Shown here piece after piece: positions 14,309 to 22,085 of a DNA stretch of 27,965 nucleotides. The notes under the pieces are model-generated. The model ran no database searches, was not told the origin of the DNA, and was given only the letters and a program-made list of their open reading frames with translations. Position 1 is the stretch's first letter. The number at the start of each line of letters is the position of its first letter. The translations under genes and the position numbers were made by a program. This stretch comes from Sulfuricella sp. (GTDB lineage Bacteria; Pseudomonadota; Gammaproteobacteria; Burkholderiales; Sulfuricellaceae): NCBI GenBank assembly GCA_041651995.1, contig JBAZID010000019.1:1-27965 (forward strand). Direction: 5' to 3'.

Positions 14309-14700
14309 TGTCCGCGCATCCTGTCCAGATAGCTGCGCACCATGAGCAACCCGGCGAAGCCGAACGTGCCGATTACCTCGACGGGGGATGCACCCTCGAA
14401 AGCCTTGTTCCGGGTGCTCATCCACTTGTACGCCAAATCCCGGTTATGCGGGAACAGTAAGCGCAGGTTTTTGTGGATTGCCAGAAGATGTCCGGCGCGC
14501 TCGGTAGCGTCGCGGCTTGTTGCTATAGGCGCGCCTTTGCGATACCGAGACAACGCCCCGCGATTATCGCGAGCCAGCCCCAGCAAGTCCAACTGCGCTT
14601 CTGTGCTGAGCGCCCAATGCTCAAAGAGCTGCATCAGCATTTGCGCGATTGCGCCACGGTCCGGGGTGCCAGATACTTCTGTTGTTTGCGCGTTTGTCAT
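14305..14700 (-). CDS. Xre/MbcA/ParS-type antitoxin of the RES toxin
   Basis: A 131-residue protein from the ATG at 14700, preceded by AGGAGG at 8 nt. The N-terminal part (about 12-65) is an Xre-like helical domain (LFEHWALSTEAQLDLLGLARDN). The C-terminal ~60 residues are the toxin-binding DUF2384-type domain (HLLAIHKNLRLLFPHNRDLAYKWMSTRNKAF, then GLLMVRSYLDRMRGQ). These antitoxins cap the RES active site and repress their own operon. The gene overlaps the toxin gene by 4 nt. Confidence 0.9.
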   Translation of the reverse strand: MTNAQTTEVSGTPDRGAIAQMLMQLFEHWALSTEAQLDLLGLARDNRGALSRYRKGAPIATSRDATERAGHLLAIHKNLRLLFPHNRDLAYKWMSTRNKAFEGASPVEVIGTFGFAGLLMVRSYLDRMRGQ

Positions 14701-14718
14701 TTAGTTTGCCTCCTGTAC

Positions 14719-14746
14719 GTGATAAGTGTAACAAAAAAAGTGATAA
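14719..14746 (-). promoter_or_regulatory. Direct repeats upstream of the RES antitoxin
   Basis: GTGATAA occurs at 14719-14725 and 14740-14746, 21 bp (two helical turns) apart, 19 bp upstream of the antitoxin start. The spacing fits a cooperatively bound operator for the Xre-type antitoxin, an inference from position. Confidence 0.45.
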
Positions 14747-14836
14747 AAACAACTAAATATCTTAACTTCACCCAACGAGCATTCTCCGGTAGAGTTCGAG
14801 GGTTCATTTTCATCAACCCATCAATAAAGTGTCAGC

Positions 14837-15547
14837 ATGAGTACAAATAATCCAGATTCCGATCCATTCGCCTACATGGCCGAATTGCCGGACGGTTTAT
14901 CCGAAGGCGAGAAAGCCGGGTTCGAGCAGCAGTTGAGTGAAAAACAGCATCAACTGGAGCGCGTTTCGGGCGCCGACACGATGGAACGTGCCCGCCTGCA
15001 ACTGGACATCGCCGAAATTCTGGTTTTTCTGGAACGCAAGGAAGAAGCCTGGAAGTTGGCGCGGGAAGCCTTTGATATCTCGTTGCGGCATGAATCCTGG
15101 CAGGATGCCGTAGAAGCCTGCAATGTGCTTTACCAGACCGAACAGCCCGCCTCGATCCCCGCGCTGGGGATGGGCGTCTGGCTGGCGGTGACCTTCCCGG
15201 TCGAGCCCGAGCTTACCTATGCCATGCTGGAACACGTGGTCACTGAAACGCCAGCGCATTCGGATGGTGCAGCGCTTGCCGCGGTTACGACGCGCTATGT
15301 GATTGACATTCGCGCTGACGATGCGCAGCACGAGAACCTGAGCCTGCTGGCCAATAATCTTATTGCCCGCGTGGCCGCGCGCCACAGCAATGTGCGGGAT
15401 CAGCAGGCCCTGGATGCCTGGATGGACAAGCTGGGCTTGCGCGATCCGCAAGTGTTTTTGCCCCGCTTGAGCCAGGTTGTGAATACCATCGCCGGGGACT
15501 CCTGGTGGTTTGACCGTAATGCCTTGCGCGATAAATTACCCCATTAG
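14837..15547 (+). CDS. Conserved hypothetical, TPR-like helical protein
   Basis: A 236-residue acidic cytosolic protein with no signal peptide or membrane segment. Residues about 30-110 are helix-rich with TPR-like spacing (ERARLQLDIAEILVFLERKEEAWKLAREAF, then WQDAVEACNVLYQ). The C-terminal part has no motif that I recognise. The ATG at 14837 lacks a clear Shine-Dalgarno. It returns to the codon usage and GC content of the flanking chromosome after the accessory island. It lies 73 bp upstream of pgm in the same direction, and could be co-transcribed with it. The function is unknown; a protein-protein adaptor role is a guess from the repeat-like helices. Confidence 0.7.
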   Translation: MSTNNPDSDPFAYMAELPDGLSEGEKAGFEQQLSEKQHQLERVSGADTMERARLQLDIAEILVFLERKEEAWKLAREAFDISLRHESWQDAVEACNVLYQTEQPASIPALGMGVWLAVTFPVEPELTYAMLEHVVTETPAHSDGAALAAVTTRYVIDIRADDAQHENLSLLANNLIARVAARHSNVRDQQALDAWMDKLGLRDPQVFLPRLSQVVNTIAGDSWWFDRNALRDKLPH

Positions 15548-15620
15548 CCATCTCGCAGCCTGATCGGCAAGCTGGGTTAAAATCGGTTCTGCCAGTTAAA
15601 TAAATCCCCTAGAGGTCTTC

Positions 15621-17252
15621 ATGAACATCCGCACTGTCGCCACCACCCCATTCAACGACCAGAAGCCGGGCACTTCTGGCCTGCGCAAGAAAGTGAGTGC
15701 TTTTCAGGCTGCGCATTATCTGGAAAACTTCGTCCAGGCCATTTTCGACACCATTGCCGCCCCCTCGGGCAGCACGCTGGTGGTCGGCGGCGACGGCCGC
15801 TACTACAACCGCGAAGCCATCCAGGTCATTCTGAAAATCGCCGCAGCCAACGGCTTCGGCAAGGTGCTGGTGGGGCAGGGCGGCATTCTATCCACCCCGG
15901 CGGCTTCCTGCGTGATCCGCAAATACCGGACTTTCGGCGGCATCATCCTCTCCGCCAGCCATAACCCGGGCGGCCCGGATGGCGATTTCGGCATCAAGTA
16001 CAACACCGCCAACGGCGGCCCGGCGCCGGAGAAGATCACCGACGCGATTTTCGCGCGCAGCAAGGCGCTGGAAAACTACCGCCTGGCCGACGCGCCCGAC
16101 GTGGCGCTGGACCGGCCGGGTAGCTTCAGCCTCGGCGCCATGGCGGTGGAAGTGATCGACCCGGTGGCGGACTACGCTGATTTGATGGAATCCCTGTTCG
16201 ACTTCGCGGCCATCCGCGCCTTGCTGCAAGGCGGCTTCCGTATCTGTTTTGACGCCATGCACGCGGTGACCGGCCCCTATGCCAGGGAGATCATCGAGCA
16301 GCGCCTCGGCGCGCCTGCCGGCACGGTGATCAATGGCGTGCCGCTGCCGGATTTCGGCCAGGGCCACCCCGACCCCAACCTGACCTATGCGCACGAGCTG
16401 GTCGAGATCATGTACGGCGATCATGCGCCCGATTTCGGCGCCGCATCGGATGGCGACGGCGACCGCAACATGATTCTGGGCAAGCATTTTTTCGTTAACC
16501 CATCCGACAGCCTCGCCGTGATCGCCGCCAATGCGGCGCTGGCGCCGGGTTATGCGAAAGGCCTGGCGGGCGTGGCGCGCTCCATGCCGACCAGCGGGGC
16601 GGCCGACCGGGTGGCCGCGAAGCTCGGCATTCCCTGCTATGAAACGCCGACCGGCTGGAAATTTTTCGGCAACCTGATGGACGCGGGCAAGGTCACCCTG
16701 TGCGGCGAGGAAAGCTTCGGTACCGGCTCCGACCATGTGCGCGAGAAGGACGGCCTGTGGGCGGTGCTGTTCTGGCTCAACATCCTGGCGAAGCGCGGCC
16801 TGCCGGTGGAGGACATCGTGCACCAGCACTGGGCGGAGTATGGCCGCAACGTGTACTCGCGCCACGATTACGAAGGCCTGCCGTCGGATGCCGCTTCTGA
16901 GCTGATGGCGCACCTGAAAAGCCAGTTTGCCAGTTTGCCGGGCCGGAAATTCGGCGGCTATACGGTCAAGCTGTGCGACGATTTCAGCTATACCGATCCC
17001 ATCGACGGCAGCGTGAGCACCGGCCAGGGGCTGCGCGTCATTTTCGAGGACGGCTCGCGCATCGTGTTCCGCCTTTCAGGCACCGGCACCGAGGGCGCCA
17101 CGCTGCGCATCTACCTCGAAGCCTTCGAGCCGGACGCGGCCAGGCAGAGGATGGATGCGCAGGAGGCGTTGTCCGGCCTGATCGCCATCGCCCACGAATT
17201 GTCCGGGCTCAAGGCGCGCACCGGGCGCGACCAGCCGACGGTGATTACCTGA
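15621..17252 (+). CDS. pgm: Alpha-D-glucose phosphoglucomutase
   Basis: A 543-residue alpha-D-phosphohexomutase that interconverts glucose 1-phosphate and glucose 6-phosphate, feeding glycogen and exopolysaccharide synthesis. The phosphoserine loop is SASHNPGG (Ser113), the metal loop is DGDGDR (277-282), the sugar-specificity loop is GEESFG (362-367) and the phosphate-binding loop is RLSGTGTEGATLRIY near residue 490. It opens with the TTPFNDQKPGTSGLRKKV segment of the PGM1-like class, distinguishing it from the shorter ManB/AlgC enzymes. AGAGG precedes the ATG. It is followed by a 17-bp inverted repeat before parE. Confidence 0.97.
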   Translation: MNIRTVATTPFNDQKPGTSGLRKKVSAFQAAHYLENFVQAIFDTIAAPSGSTLVVGGDGRYYNREAIQVILKIAAANGFGKVLVGQGGILSTPAASCVIRKYRTFGGIILSASHNPGGPDGDFGIKYNTANGGPAPEKITDAIFARSKALENYRLADAPDVALDRPGSFSLGAMAVEVIDPVADYADLMESLFDFAAIRALLQGGFRICFDAMHAVTGPYAREIIEQRLGAPAGTVINGVPLPDFGQGHPDPNLTYAHELVEIMYGDHAPDFGAASDGDGDRNMILGKHFFVNPSDSLAVIAANAALAPGYAKGLAGVARSMPTSGAADRVAAKLGIPCYETPTGWKFFGNLMDAGKVTLCGEESFGTGSDHVREKDGLWAVLFWLNILAKRGLPVEDIVHQHWAEYGRNVYSRHDYEGLPSDAASELMAHLKSQFASLPGRKFGGYTVKLCDDFSYTDPIDGSVSTGQGLRVIFEDGSRIVFRLSGTGTEGATLRIYLEAFEPDAARQRMDAQEALSGLIAIAHELSGLKARTGRDQPTVIT

Positions 17253-17254
17253 TT

Positions 17255-17342
17255 GGTGAGGCGTGAGGGGTTAGAGGTGAGGCGGAAAGTCAAAGTCATC
17301 GGCACCGAACCCGGTTTTTCCCCTTACCCCTCACGCCTCACC
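17255..17342. repeat. Perfect 17-bp inverted repeat between pgm and parE
   Basis: GGTGAGGCGTGAGGGGT at 17255-17271 is matched perfectly by ACCCCTCACGCCTCACC at 17326-17342, with a 54-nt loop. A second GGTGAGGCGG starts at 17276, and a second CCCCTTACCCCTCA lies in the right arm, so the arms are built from short GTGAGG-type repeats. It nearly fills the 107-bp pgm-parE spacer and ends 17 nt before the parE start. Confidence 0.85.
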
Positions 17343-17359
17343 CCTAACCAAGGATTCAA

Positions 17360-19330
17360 ATGAGTAATTCCTATTCCGATGCCTCCATCCGCGTGCTGCG
17401 CGGGCTGGAGCCGGTCAAGCAGCGGCCGGGCATGTACACGCGCACCGACAATCCGCTGCATATCCTGACCGAGGTGGTGGATAACGCCGCCGACGAGGCG
17501 CTGGCGGGGTTCGCCAAAGTGATCAGCGTGCGCCTGCATGCCGACGGTTCGGTTTCGGTTAGCGACGACGGGCGCGGCATCCCGGTCGGCATCCATCCCG
17601 AGGAGGGCGTGTCGACGGTCGAGGTGGTGTACACCCGCCTGCATGCGGGTGGCAAGTTCGACAAGAAGGCTGGCGGCGCCTACCAGTTTTCCGGCGGCCT
17701 GCATGGCGTCGGCGTGTCCGTGACCAATGCGTTGTCACAGCGCCTGGAAGTGTCGGTGACGCGCGAGGGCGGCGTGCACCATATCGTGTTTTCCGGCGGC
17801 GACGTGGTGGAGCCGCTGACGCAGATTCGCACCGCACCCAAGCGCGCTTCCGGAACTTCCGTGCGGGTGTGGCCGGATGCGCAGTATTTCGATAGCGGCG
17901 ACATTCCGCCCGCCCAGCTCGAACGGGTATTGAAGGCCAAGGCGGTGCTGCTGCCGGGCGTGCGCGTGGTGCTGGCGATCGAGGACAAGGACGGCATTCT
18001 CAAGGAAGAGAAGGAATGGCTGTACCAGGACGGCCTGTCCGACTATCTCAAGTCGCAGCTGGCGGATTACCTGCTCGACGGCCTGTTCTGGAAGCTCGCC
18101 CGGTATGCGCCCGCCGGACATGAGTCCTTTGCCCAGGGCGAGGGCGCGGAATGGGTGCTGGCCTGGACCGAGGAAGGGCCGATCGTGCGCGAGTCCTACG
18201 TCAACCTGATCCACACGCCCGCTGGCGGCACGCATGAATCCGGCCTGCGCGACGGCGTGTTCAATGCGCTGAAGAGCTTCATCGACCACCACAGCCTCTT
18301 GCCCAAGGGCGTCAAGCTCACCGCGGACGACGTGTTCAGCCGCATTTCCTTCGTGCTCTCGACCAAGATGCTGGACCCGCAGTTCCAGGGCCAGACCAAG
18401 GAAAAGCTCTCGTCGCGCGACGCCCTGCGCCTGGTCGCCTCCATGGTGCGCGACCCGCTCGAACTGTGGCTCAACGAGCACCAGGAAGCGGCGAAAAGAA
18501 TCGCCGATCTGGCCATCAAGGCCGCCCAGGTGCGCCAGCGCGCCGGGCAGAAGATCGAGAAGCGCAAGTCCTCCGGCGTGGCGGTGCTGCCGGGCAAGCT
18601 GGCCGACTGCCAGTCGGATAATCTGGAAGAGCGCGAGCTGTTCCTGGTCGAGGGCGATTCCGCCGGCGGCTCCGCCAAGCAGGGACGCAACAAGGATACC
18701 CAGGCCATCCTGCCCTTGCGCGGCAAGGTGCTGAACACCTGGGAGCACGAGGCCGACCGCATCTTCGCCAACAACGAGATCCACAACATCGCCGTGGCGC
18801 TCGGCGTCGATCCGCATGCGCCGGACGACACGCCGGACCTGACCGGCCTGCGCTACGCGAGGGTGATCATCCTGGCCGACGCGGACGTGGACGGCAGCCA
18901 CATCCAGGTGCTGCTGCTGACCCTGTTCTACCGCCATTTCCCGGCGCTGGTGCGCACTGGCCGGGTGTGCGTGGCCCAGCCGCCGCTGTACCGCGTCGAT
19001 GTCCCGGCGCAAGGCAAGAACAAGCCGGCGCGCAAGTTCTACTGCCTCGACGATGGCGAACTGGAAGGCACGCTCGACCGCCTGCGCGCCGACAAGGTGC
19101 GCGAGGGCGCGTGGCAGGTCTCGCGCTTCAAGGGCCTGGGCGAAATGAACCCGGTGCAGTTGTGGGAAACCACCCTCAACCCCGATGCGCGCCGCTTGCT
19201 GACCTTGCGAACGGACGATTTCACCGGCTACGTGCGCGAAGTGTTCAACAAGCTGATGGCCAAGTCCGAGGCAGCTTCGAGGCGGGCGTGGATGGAGGAG
19301 GCGGGGCATCTGGTAGAGGCGGACGAGTGA
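17360..19330 (+). CDS. parE: DNA topoisomerase IV subunit B
   Basis: A 656-residue GyrB/ParE-type ATPase subunit that, with ParC, decatenates chromosomes. The N-terminal GHKL ATPase has Asn42 in VVDNAADEA, the DDGRGIPVG motif and the GGLHGVGVSVTNALS lid. The transducer follows (about 220-390). The TOPRIM domain has Glu431 in EGDSAGGSAKQGR and the Asp triad in DADVDGSHI (507-511). It lacks the ~170-residue insert of gammaproteobacterial GyrB, and the DAxIRVLRGLEPVKQRPGMY start and length favour ParE. The partner parC lies at 22086 on the same strand. AAGGA stands 6 nt before the ATG. Confidence 0.96.
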   Translation: MSNSYSDASIRVLRGLEPVKQRPGMYTRTDNPLHILTEVVDNAADEALAGFAKVISVRLHADGSVSVSDDGRGIPVGIHPEEGVSTVEVVYTRLHAGGKFDKKAGGAYQFSGGLHGVGVSVTNALSQRLEVSVTREGGVHHIVFSGGDVVEPLTQIRTAPKRASGTSVRVWPDAQYFDSGDIPPAQLERVLKAKAVLLPGVRVVLAIEDKDGILKEEKEWLYQDGLSDYLKSQLADYLLDGLFWKLARYAPAGHESFAQGEGAEWVLAWTEEGPIVRESYVNLIHTPAGGTHESGLRDGVFNALKSFIDHHSLLPKGVKLTADDVFSRISFVLSTKMLDPQFQGQTKEKLSSRDALRLVASMVRDPLELWLNEHQEAAKRIADLAIKAAQVRQRAGQKIEKRKSSGVAVLPGKLADCQSDNLEERELFLVEGDSAGGSAKQGRNKDTQAILPLRGKVLNTWEHEADRIFANNEIHNIAVALGVDPHAPDDTPDLTGLRYARVIILADADVDGSHIQVLLLTLFYRHFPALVRTGRVCVAQPPLYRVDVPAQGKNKPARKFYCLDDGELEGTLDRLRADKVREGAWQVSRFKGLGEMNPVQLWETTLNPDARRLLTLRTDDFTGYVREVFNKLMAKSEAASRRAWMEEAGHLVEADE

Positions 19331-19425
19331 TGTGTGTTCACCGTGTCTTAAAGGGTGTTCAAAACGAAGATCAAAGCAAGACGGTCTCTTTTTGGCAAGA
19401 TTGAAAGTCGTATGGGGAGGTATGT

Positions 19426-20670
19426 ATGAAGAAAACATGGGTTCTGGTCACGGTTTTTCCTTTTTTGCTCCTGGGGGCCGTGGGTAATGCCGGTCCTCTG
19501 GATCAGCTGAAGAATTTCAGGCTTGATCCGAAGTCCATTGCCAGGCCGAAACAGACCGCCGTGGAATTTCAGTTCTCGAATTTCAAACTGAAGCCGGATT
19601 CGGGCCGGGATTCACGTACCTGGACTGTTGACCTGCGAATCACCGAGTCGATCGAGAATGCATATCTGGTCAGGACCGTCTTTCAGAACCGGGGCGGAGA
19701 GGTGCTTTTTTCGGGGGACGACATCAATCTTCCGGCTGGCAATGCGGGCAAGACCTACCATTTGACGCGTCAGTTCCAGAAGAGTCCGGATGTCTCCGCC
19801 ATTGTCTTTGAGGTGTTCAGCCAGGCTGAAAACAGGGCCGTGGCTTCGCAAAGCTTTCCCTTGTCAGCCGTGTCCTCTTACGACATGCAGGGAGCAACTT
19901 CTTCCAGCCAGCCCAACGTGCCGCAAAGGGTTCCGGACCGCAATGCAAACCTGAATACGGACATCGAGTATTCCCTGATATTTATGTCCGCGCAGGAGAA
20001 ATTCCAGATACAGAACAACAGTGCTTATCCGCTGAAGGTCAGTGAAATGACGGCGAAGGCGAGATTTCTGGTGGGCATTGATGAAGATATCCCTGTTCGT
20101 TGCGATCCCAAGGAAATACAGCCGGGGAGAAGCGTCGTCTGCGAGTATTCAAACGTGCCCATGAGCTGCGCGACCCTGGCGGGGATAGATTTCAGATTCA
20201 AGCTCAACGGGGTTGTTTACCAGGAGGAGCTGAAATTCGATGCACCCGCTATCAGGAAGATAAGCAGCGAACCCGTTATCAGGATTGAGAAGGCAAAATC
20301 AACCGGGGGCCGGTCTGACATGAAGGGATCAGGTATAGCGCATGTCACGGTAAGGGGGAGTTACGTCAAGCAGGGCGCAAAGTTGACGATGAAAGCGTTC
20401 GTGAGTGTCGATAGCGATATGTTTCCTGTGGTGTTTGTTGGCCGTCAGGAAGATGACGGAATTCATGCGCAGATTGAAGTTGTCGGGTCGCGCGATACGG
20501 TTGCGCCGGACAAGTTCTGCTTCCGTCTCGCGGAAATTACCACCGACGACATGTGCGGTGGAGCAGGTGCGCTGCTTTACAGAAATCCGTTCAACAAAGA
20601 TGAACTCAAGTATTCGCAGCCCTCCGGCCGCGAGGCAAATTATTTCTTGAATAATGCGCATTGCAAGTGA
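19426..20670 (+). CDS. Secreted hypothetical protein
   Basis: A 414-residue exported protein with a clear signal peptide (MKKTWVLVTVFPFLLLGAVGNA, predicted cleavage after Ala22). GGGAGGT precedes the ATG. The mature part looks beta-rich with repeated segments of the type TVDLRITESIENAYLVRTVFQN and FSGDDINLPAGNAGKTYHL, and several cysteines (around CDPKE, CEYSN, CATLAG, CFRLAE, CGGAG, and the terminal HCK) that could form periplasmic disulfides. I do not recognise a family. It lies between parE and a three-haem cytochrome c on the same strand, so it may be a periplasmic partner of the cytochrome; this is only a neighbourhood argument. Confidence 0.75.
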   Translation: MKKTWVLVTVFPFLLLGAVGNAGPLDQLKNFRLDPKSIARPKQTAVEFQFSNFKLKPDSGRDSRTWTVDLRITESIENAYLVRTVFQNRGGEVLFSGDDINLPAGNAGKTYHLTRQFQKSPDVSAIVFEVFSQAENRAVASQSFPLSAVSSYDMQGATSSSQPNVPQRVPDRNANLNTDIEYSLIFMSAQEKFQIQNNSAYPLKVSEMTAKARFLVGIDEDIPVRCDPKEIQPGRSVVCEYSNVPMSCATLAGIDFRFKLNGVVYQEELKFDAPAIRKISSEPVIRIEKAKSTGGRSDMKGSGIAHVTVRGSYVKQGAKLTMKAFVSVDSDMFPVVFVGRQEDDGIHAQIEVVGSRDTVAPDKFCFRLAEITTDDMCGGAGALLYRNPFNKDELKYSQPSGREANYFLNNAHCK

Positions 20671-20781
20671 GCTGCCGGCAAAGAACTTGCCCACAGGTTT
20701 GACCGTAAATCCGGAATCGAAATCGACAACAGCAAGCCGGCGCGCAAGCCCACATGGGAATTCAGCAGCCTGGGCGAGTGA
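20671..20781 (+). other. Open extension after the secreted protein's stop codon
   Basis: Directly after the TGA at 20668-20670 the same frame continues open for 36 codons (AAGKELAHRFDRKSGIEIDN and onward to FSSLGE) before TGA. The composition is protein-like. It may be a past 3' extension cut by a new stop, a gene remnant, or chance. Confidence 0.3.
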
Positions 20782-20853
20782 GTTTCAAAACAAGGGAAAA
20801 CTGGTAGTATTGCCCCTGGATTTTTTGATGACAAATAATTAGGGAGTTCTCGC

Positions 20854-21270
20854 ATGATACGTGGTGCGGTATTTCTGAACATGCTGCTGCTGTGCTGTGC
20901 GGCGGTTACGCCTGTATTCGCCATTCAGGGGTCTTTTCAAGGATCACAGCAGGATTCCAGCCTGTCCGGATCCTCGCTCTGCCTGTCATGTCATGATGGT
21001 TCGACCGCAAGAAATATGCATGCGCCAGACATTACACGCTGGGATTCACACCCCTTGGGCGTGATCTACCCGATCAGGGACGGATATCGTTCGCAATGGG
21101 AAGCCGAGCAGAGAGGCGTGGTCATTGTCGAGCAGATGGTCGAGTGCCAGAGCTGTCACTACCCGCACAACATGGGCCCCATGGGCGGCATGGGCGGCAA
21201 AACCAATCAGCCTTTTTTGCGCGTTGCAAACATGGGGAGCAACCTGTGTTTCGCCTGTCATGACAAATAG
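20854..21270 (+). CDS. Periplasmic three-haem cytochrome c
   Basis: A 138-residue exported protein with a signal peptide (MIRGAVFLNMLLLCCAAVTPVFA, cleavage after Ala23). Three CxxCH haem-c motifs are visible: CLSCH 43-47, CQSCH 98-102 and CFACH 132-136, with extra His residues (56, 66, 105) available as distal ligands. The layout C-x2-CHDGS, HPLG, CQSCHYPHN resembles the doubled-CxxCH (PF09699-like) multihaem cytochromes that act in periplasmic electron transfer. The Met/Gly-rich loop NMGPMGGMGGK lies between haems 2 and 3. GGGAG precedes the ATG. Its redox partner is unknown; the secreted protein upstream is a candidate by position. Confidence 0.88.
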   Translation: MIRGAVFLNMLLLCCAAVTPVFAIQGSFQGSQQDSSLSGSSLCLSCHDGSTARNMHAPDITRWDSHPLGVIYPIRDGYRSQWEAEQRGVVIVEQMVECQSCHYPHNMGPMGGMGGKTNQPFLRVANMGSNLCFACHDK

Positions 21271-21345
21271 CCTTGGCCAGGGTTTATATCAACCCGTTCT
21301 TTGCATATCAATTTGCCTGGATATTTGATCGGCGGATGATTACAA

Positions 21346-21362
21346 TGATTGCGTTGCAATCA
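21346..21362. promoter_or_regulatory. Candidate FitA operator
   Basis: TGATTGC at 21346-21352 and GCAATCA at 21356-21362 form a perfect 7-bp inverted repeat with a 3-bp spacer, 14 bp before the antitoxin start. FitA-type ribbon-helix-helix antitoxins repress their own operon at such sites. Confidence 0.55.
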
Positions 21363-21376
21363 ATTGGGTGAGAAAA

Positions 21377-21625
21377 ATGGCCAGCATTACGATCCGAAAT
21401 CTCGATGACAGGCTCAAAACCAGTCTGCGCCAGCAGGCGGCGCGTCATGGCTGGTCGATGGAAGAAGAGGTCCGCCAGATCCTGCGCAGAGTAGTCATGC
21501 CTGCACAGGAGGAGGGCAGCTTTGCTCAGCGCATACATCAAAGGTTTGCAGAGCTTGGTGTCGATGAACTGCCGATTCCCGAACGCCAAGCCACACGACA
21601 GCCACCACAGTGGAATGATTCGTGA
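21377..21625 (+). CDS. FitA-like ribbon-helix-helix antitoxin
   Basis: An 82-residue protein starting at the ATG at 21377; the in-frame GTG 9 nt earlier is part of the ribosome site (GGTGAG). Residues 1-40 are a ribbon-helix-helix (MASITIRNLDDRLKTSLRQQ, then GWSMEEEVRQILRR). The C-terminus (AELGVDELPIPERQATRQPP) is the extended toxin-binding tail of FitA/StbC-type antitoxins. It overlaps the toxin gene by 4 nt (GTGA). Confidence 0.88.
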   Translation: MASITIRNLDDRLKTSLRQQAARHGWSMEEEVRQILRRVVMPAQEEGSFAQRIHQRFAELGVDELPIPERQATRQPPQWNDS

Positions 21626-22074
21626 GCCAGCATTACCTGCTGGATACCAATATCCTGTCGGAATTGATGCGCCCCCAACCAGATGACAATGTACTGGCCT
21701 GGTTTGAGTGCCAACCGGACGCGGTGTTTGCGGTGAGTGTCATTGCCCGGGCGGAAATTCTGCTGGGCATCGCCCTTCTGCCTTCTGGCAGGCGGCGTGA
21801 TGAACTTGCCAATGCGGCGGAACGGATGTTTCAGGAAGATTTTTCCGGACGTAGTTTGCCATTTGATGACAGGGCGGCAGATGAATATGCCGCGCTCGTG
21901 GCTGCTCGCACCCGTTCAGGCCACCCCATCAGTACTGAAGATGCGCAGATTGCCGCGATTGCGTTAATTCATGATCAGCGTCTGGTAACGCGCAATATCA
22001 AGGATTTTGCCGGCATAGCCGGATTGAGCATAGTCAATCCCTGGGGCGCACCATCGGATAATGTGAACAGGTAA
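21622..22074 (+). CDS. FitB/VapC-type PIN toxin
   Basis: A 150-residue PIN-domain ribonuclease starting at the GTG at 21622. Catalytic residues: Asp8 in YLLDTNILSELMRP, Glu45 in ARAEILLGIALLP and Asp107 in STEDAQIAAIA, followed by TRNIKDFAGIAGLSIVNPW. The pattern is that of FitB-like VapC toxins, which cleave tRNA or rRNA and slow growth. With the preceding antitoxin it forms a complete type II module inserted between the secreted/cytochrome genes and parC, only 11 bp before parC, so parC transcription may depend on this locus or on readthrough. Confidence 0.92.
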   Translation: MSQHYLLDTNILSELMRPQPDDNVLAWFECQPDAVFAVSVIARAEILLGIALLPSGRRRDELANAAERMFQEDFSGRSLPFDDRAADEYAALVAARTRSGHPISTEDAQIAAIALIHDQRLVTRNIKDFAGIAGLSIVNPWGAPSDNVNR

Positions 22075-22085
22075 CGAGTATTTAG

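Noticed and set aside
14309..14425. N-terminal extension of the RES toxin
   Set aside because: It would overlap the antitoxin coding region; the GTG at 14308 in a GTGA overlap is the normal layout.
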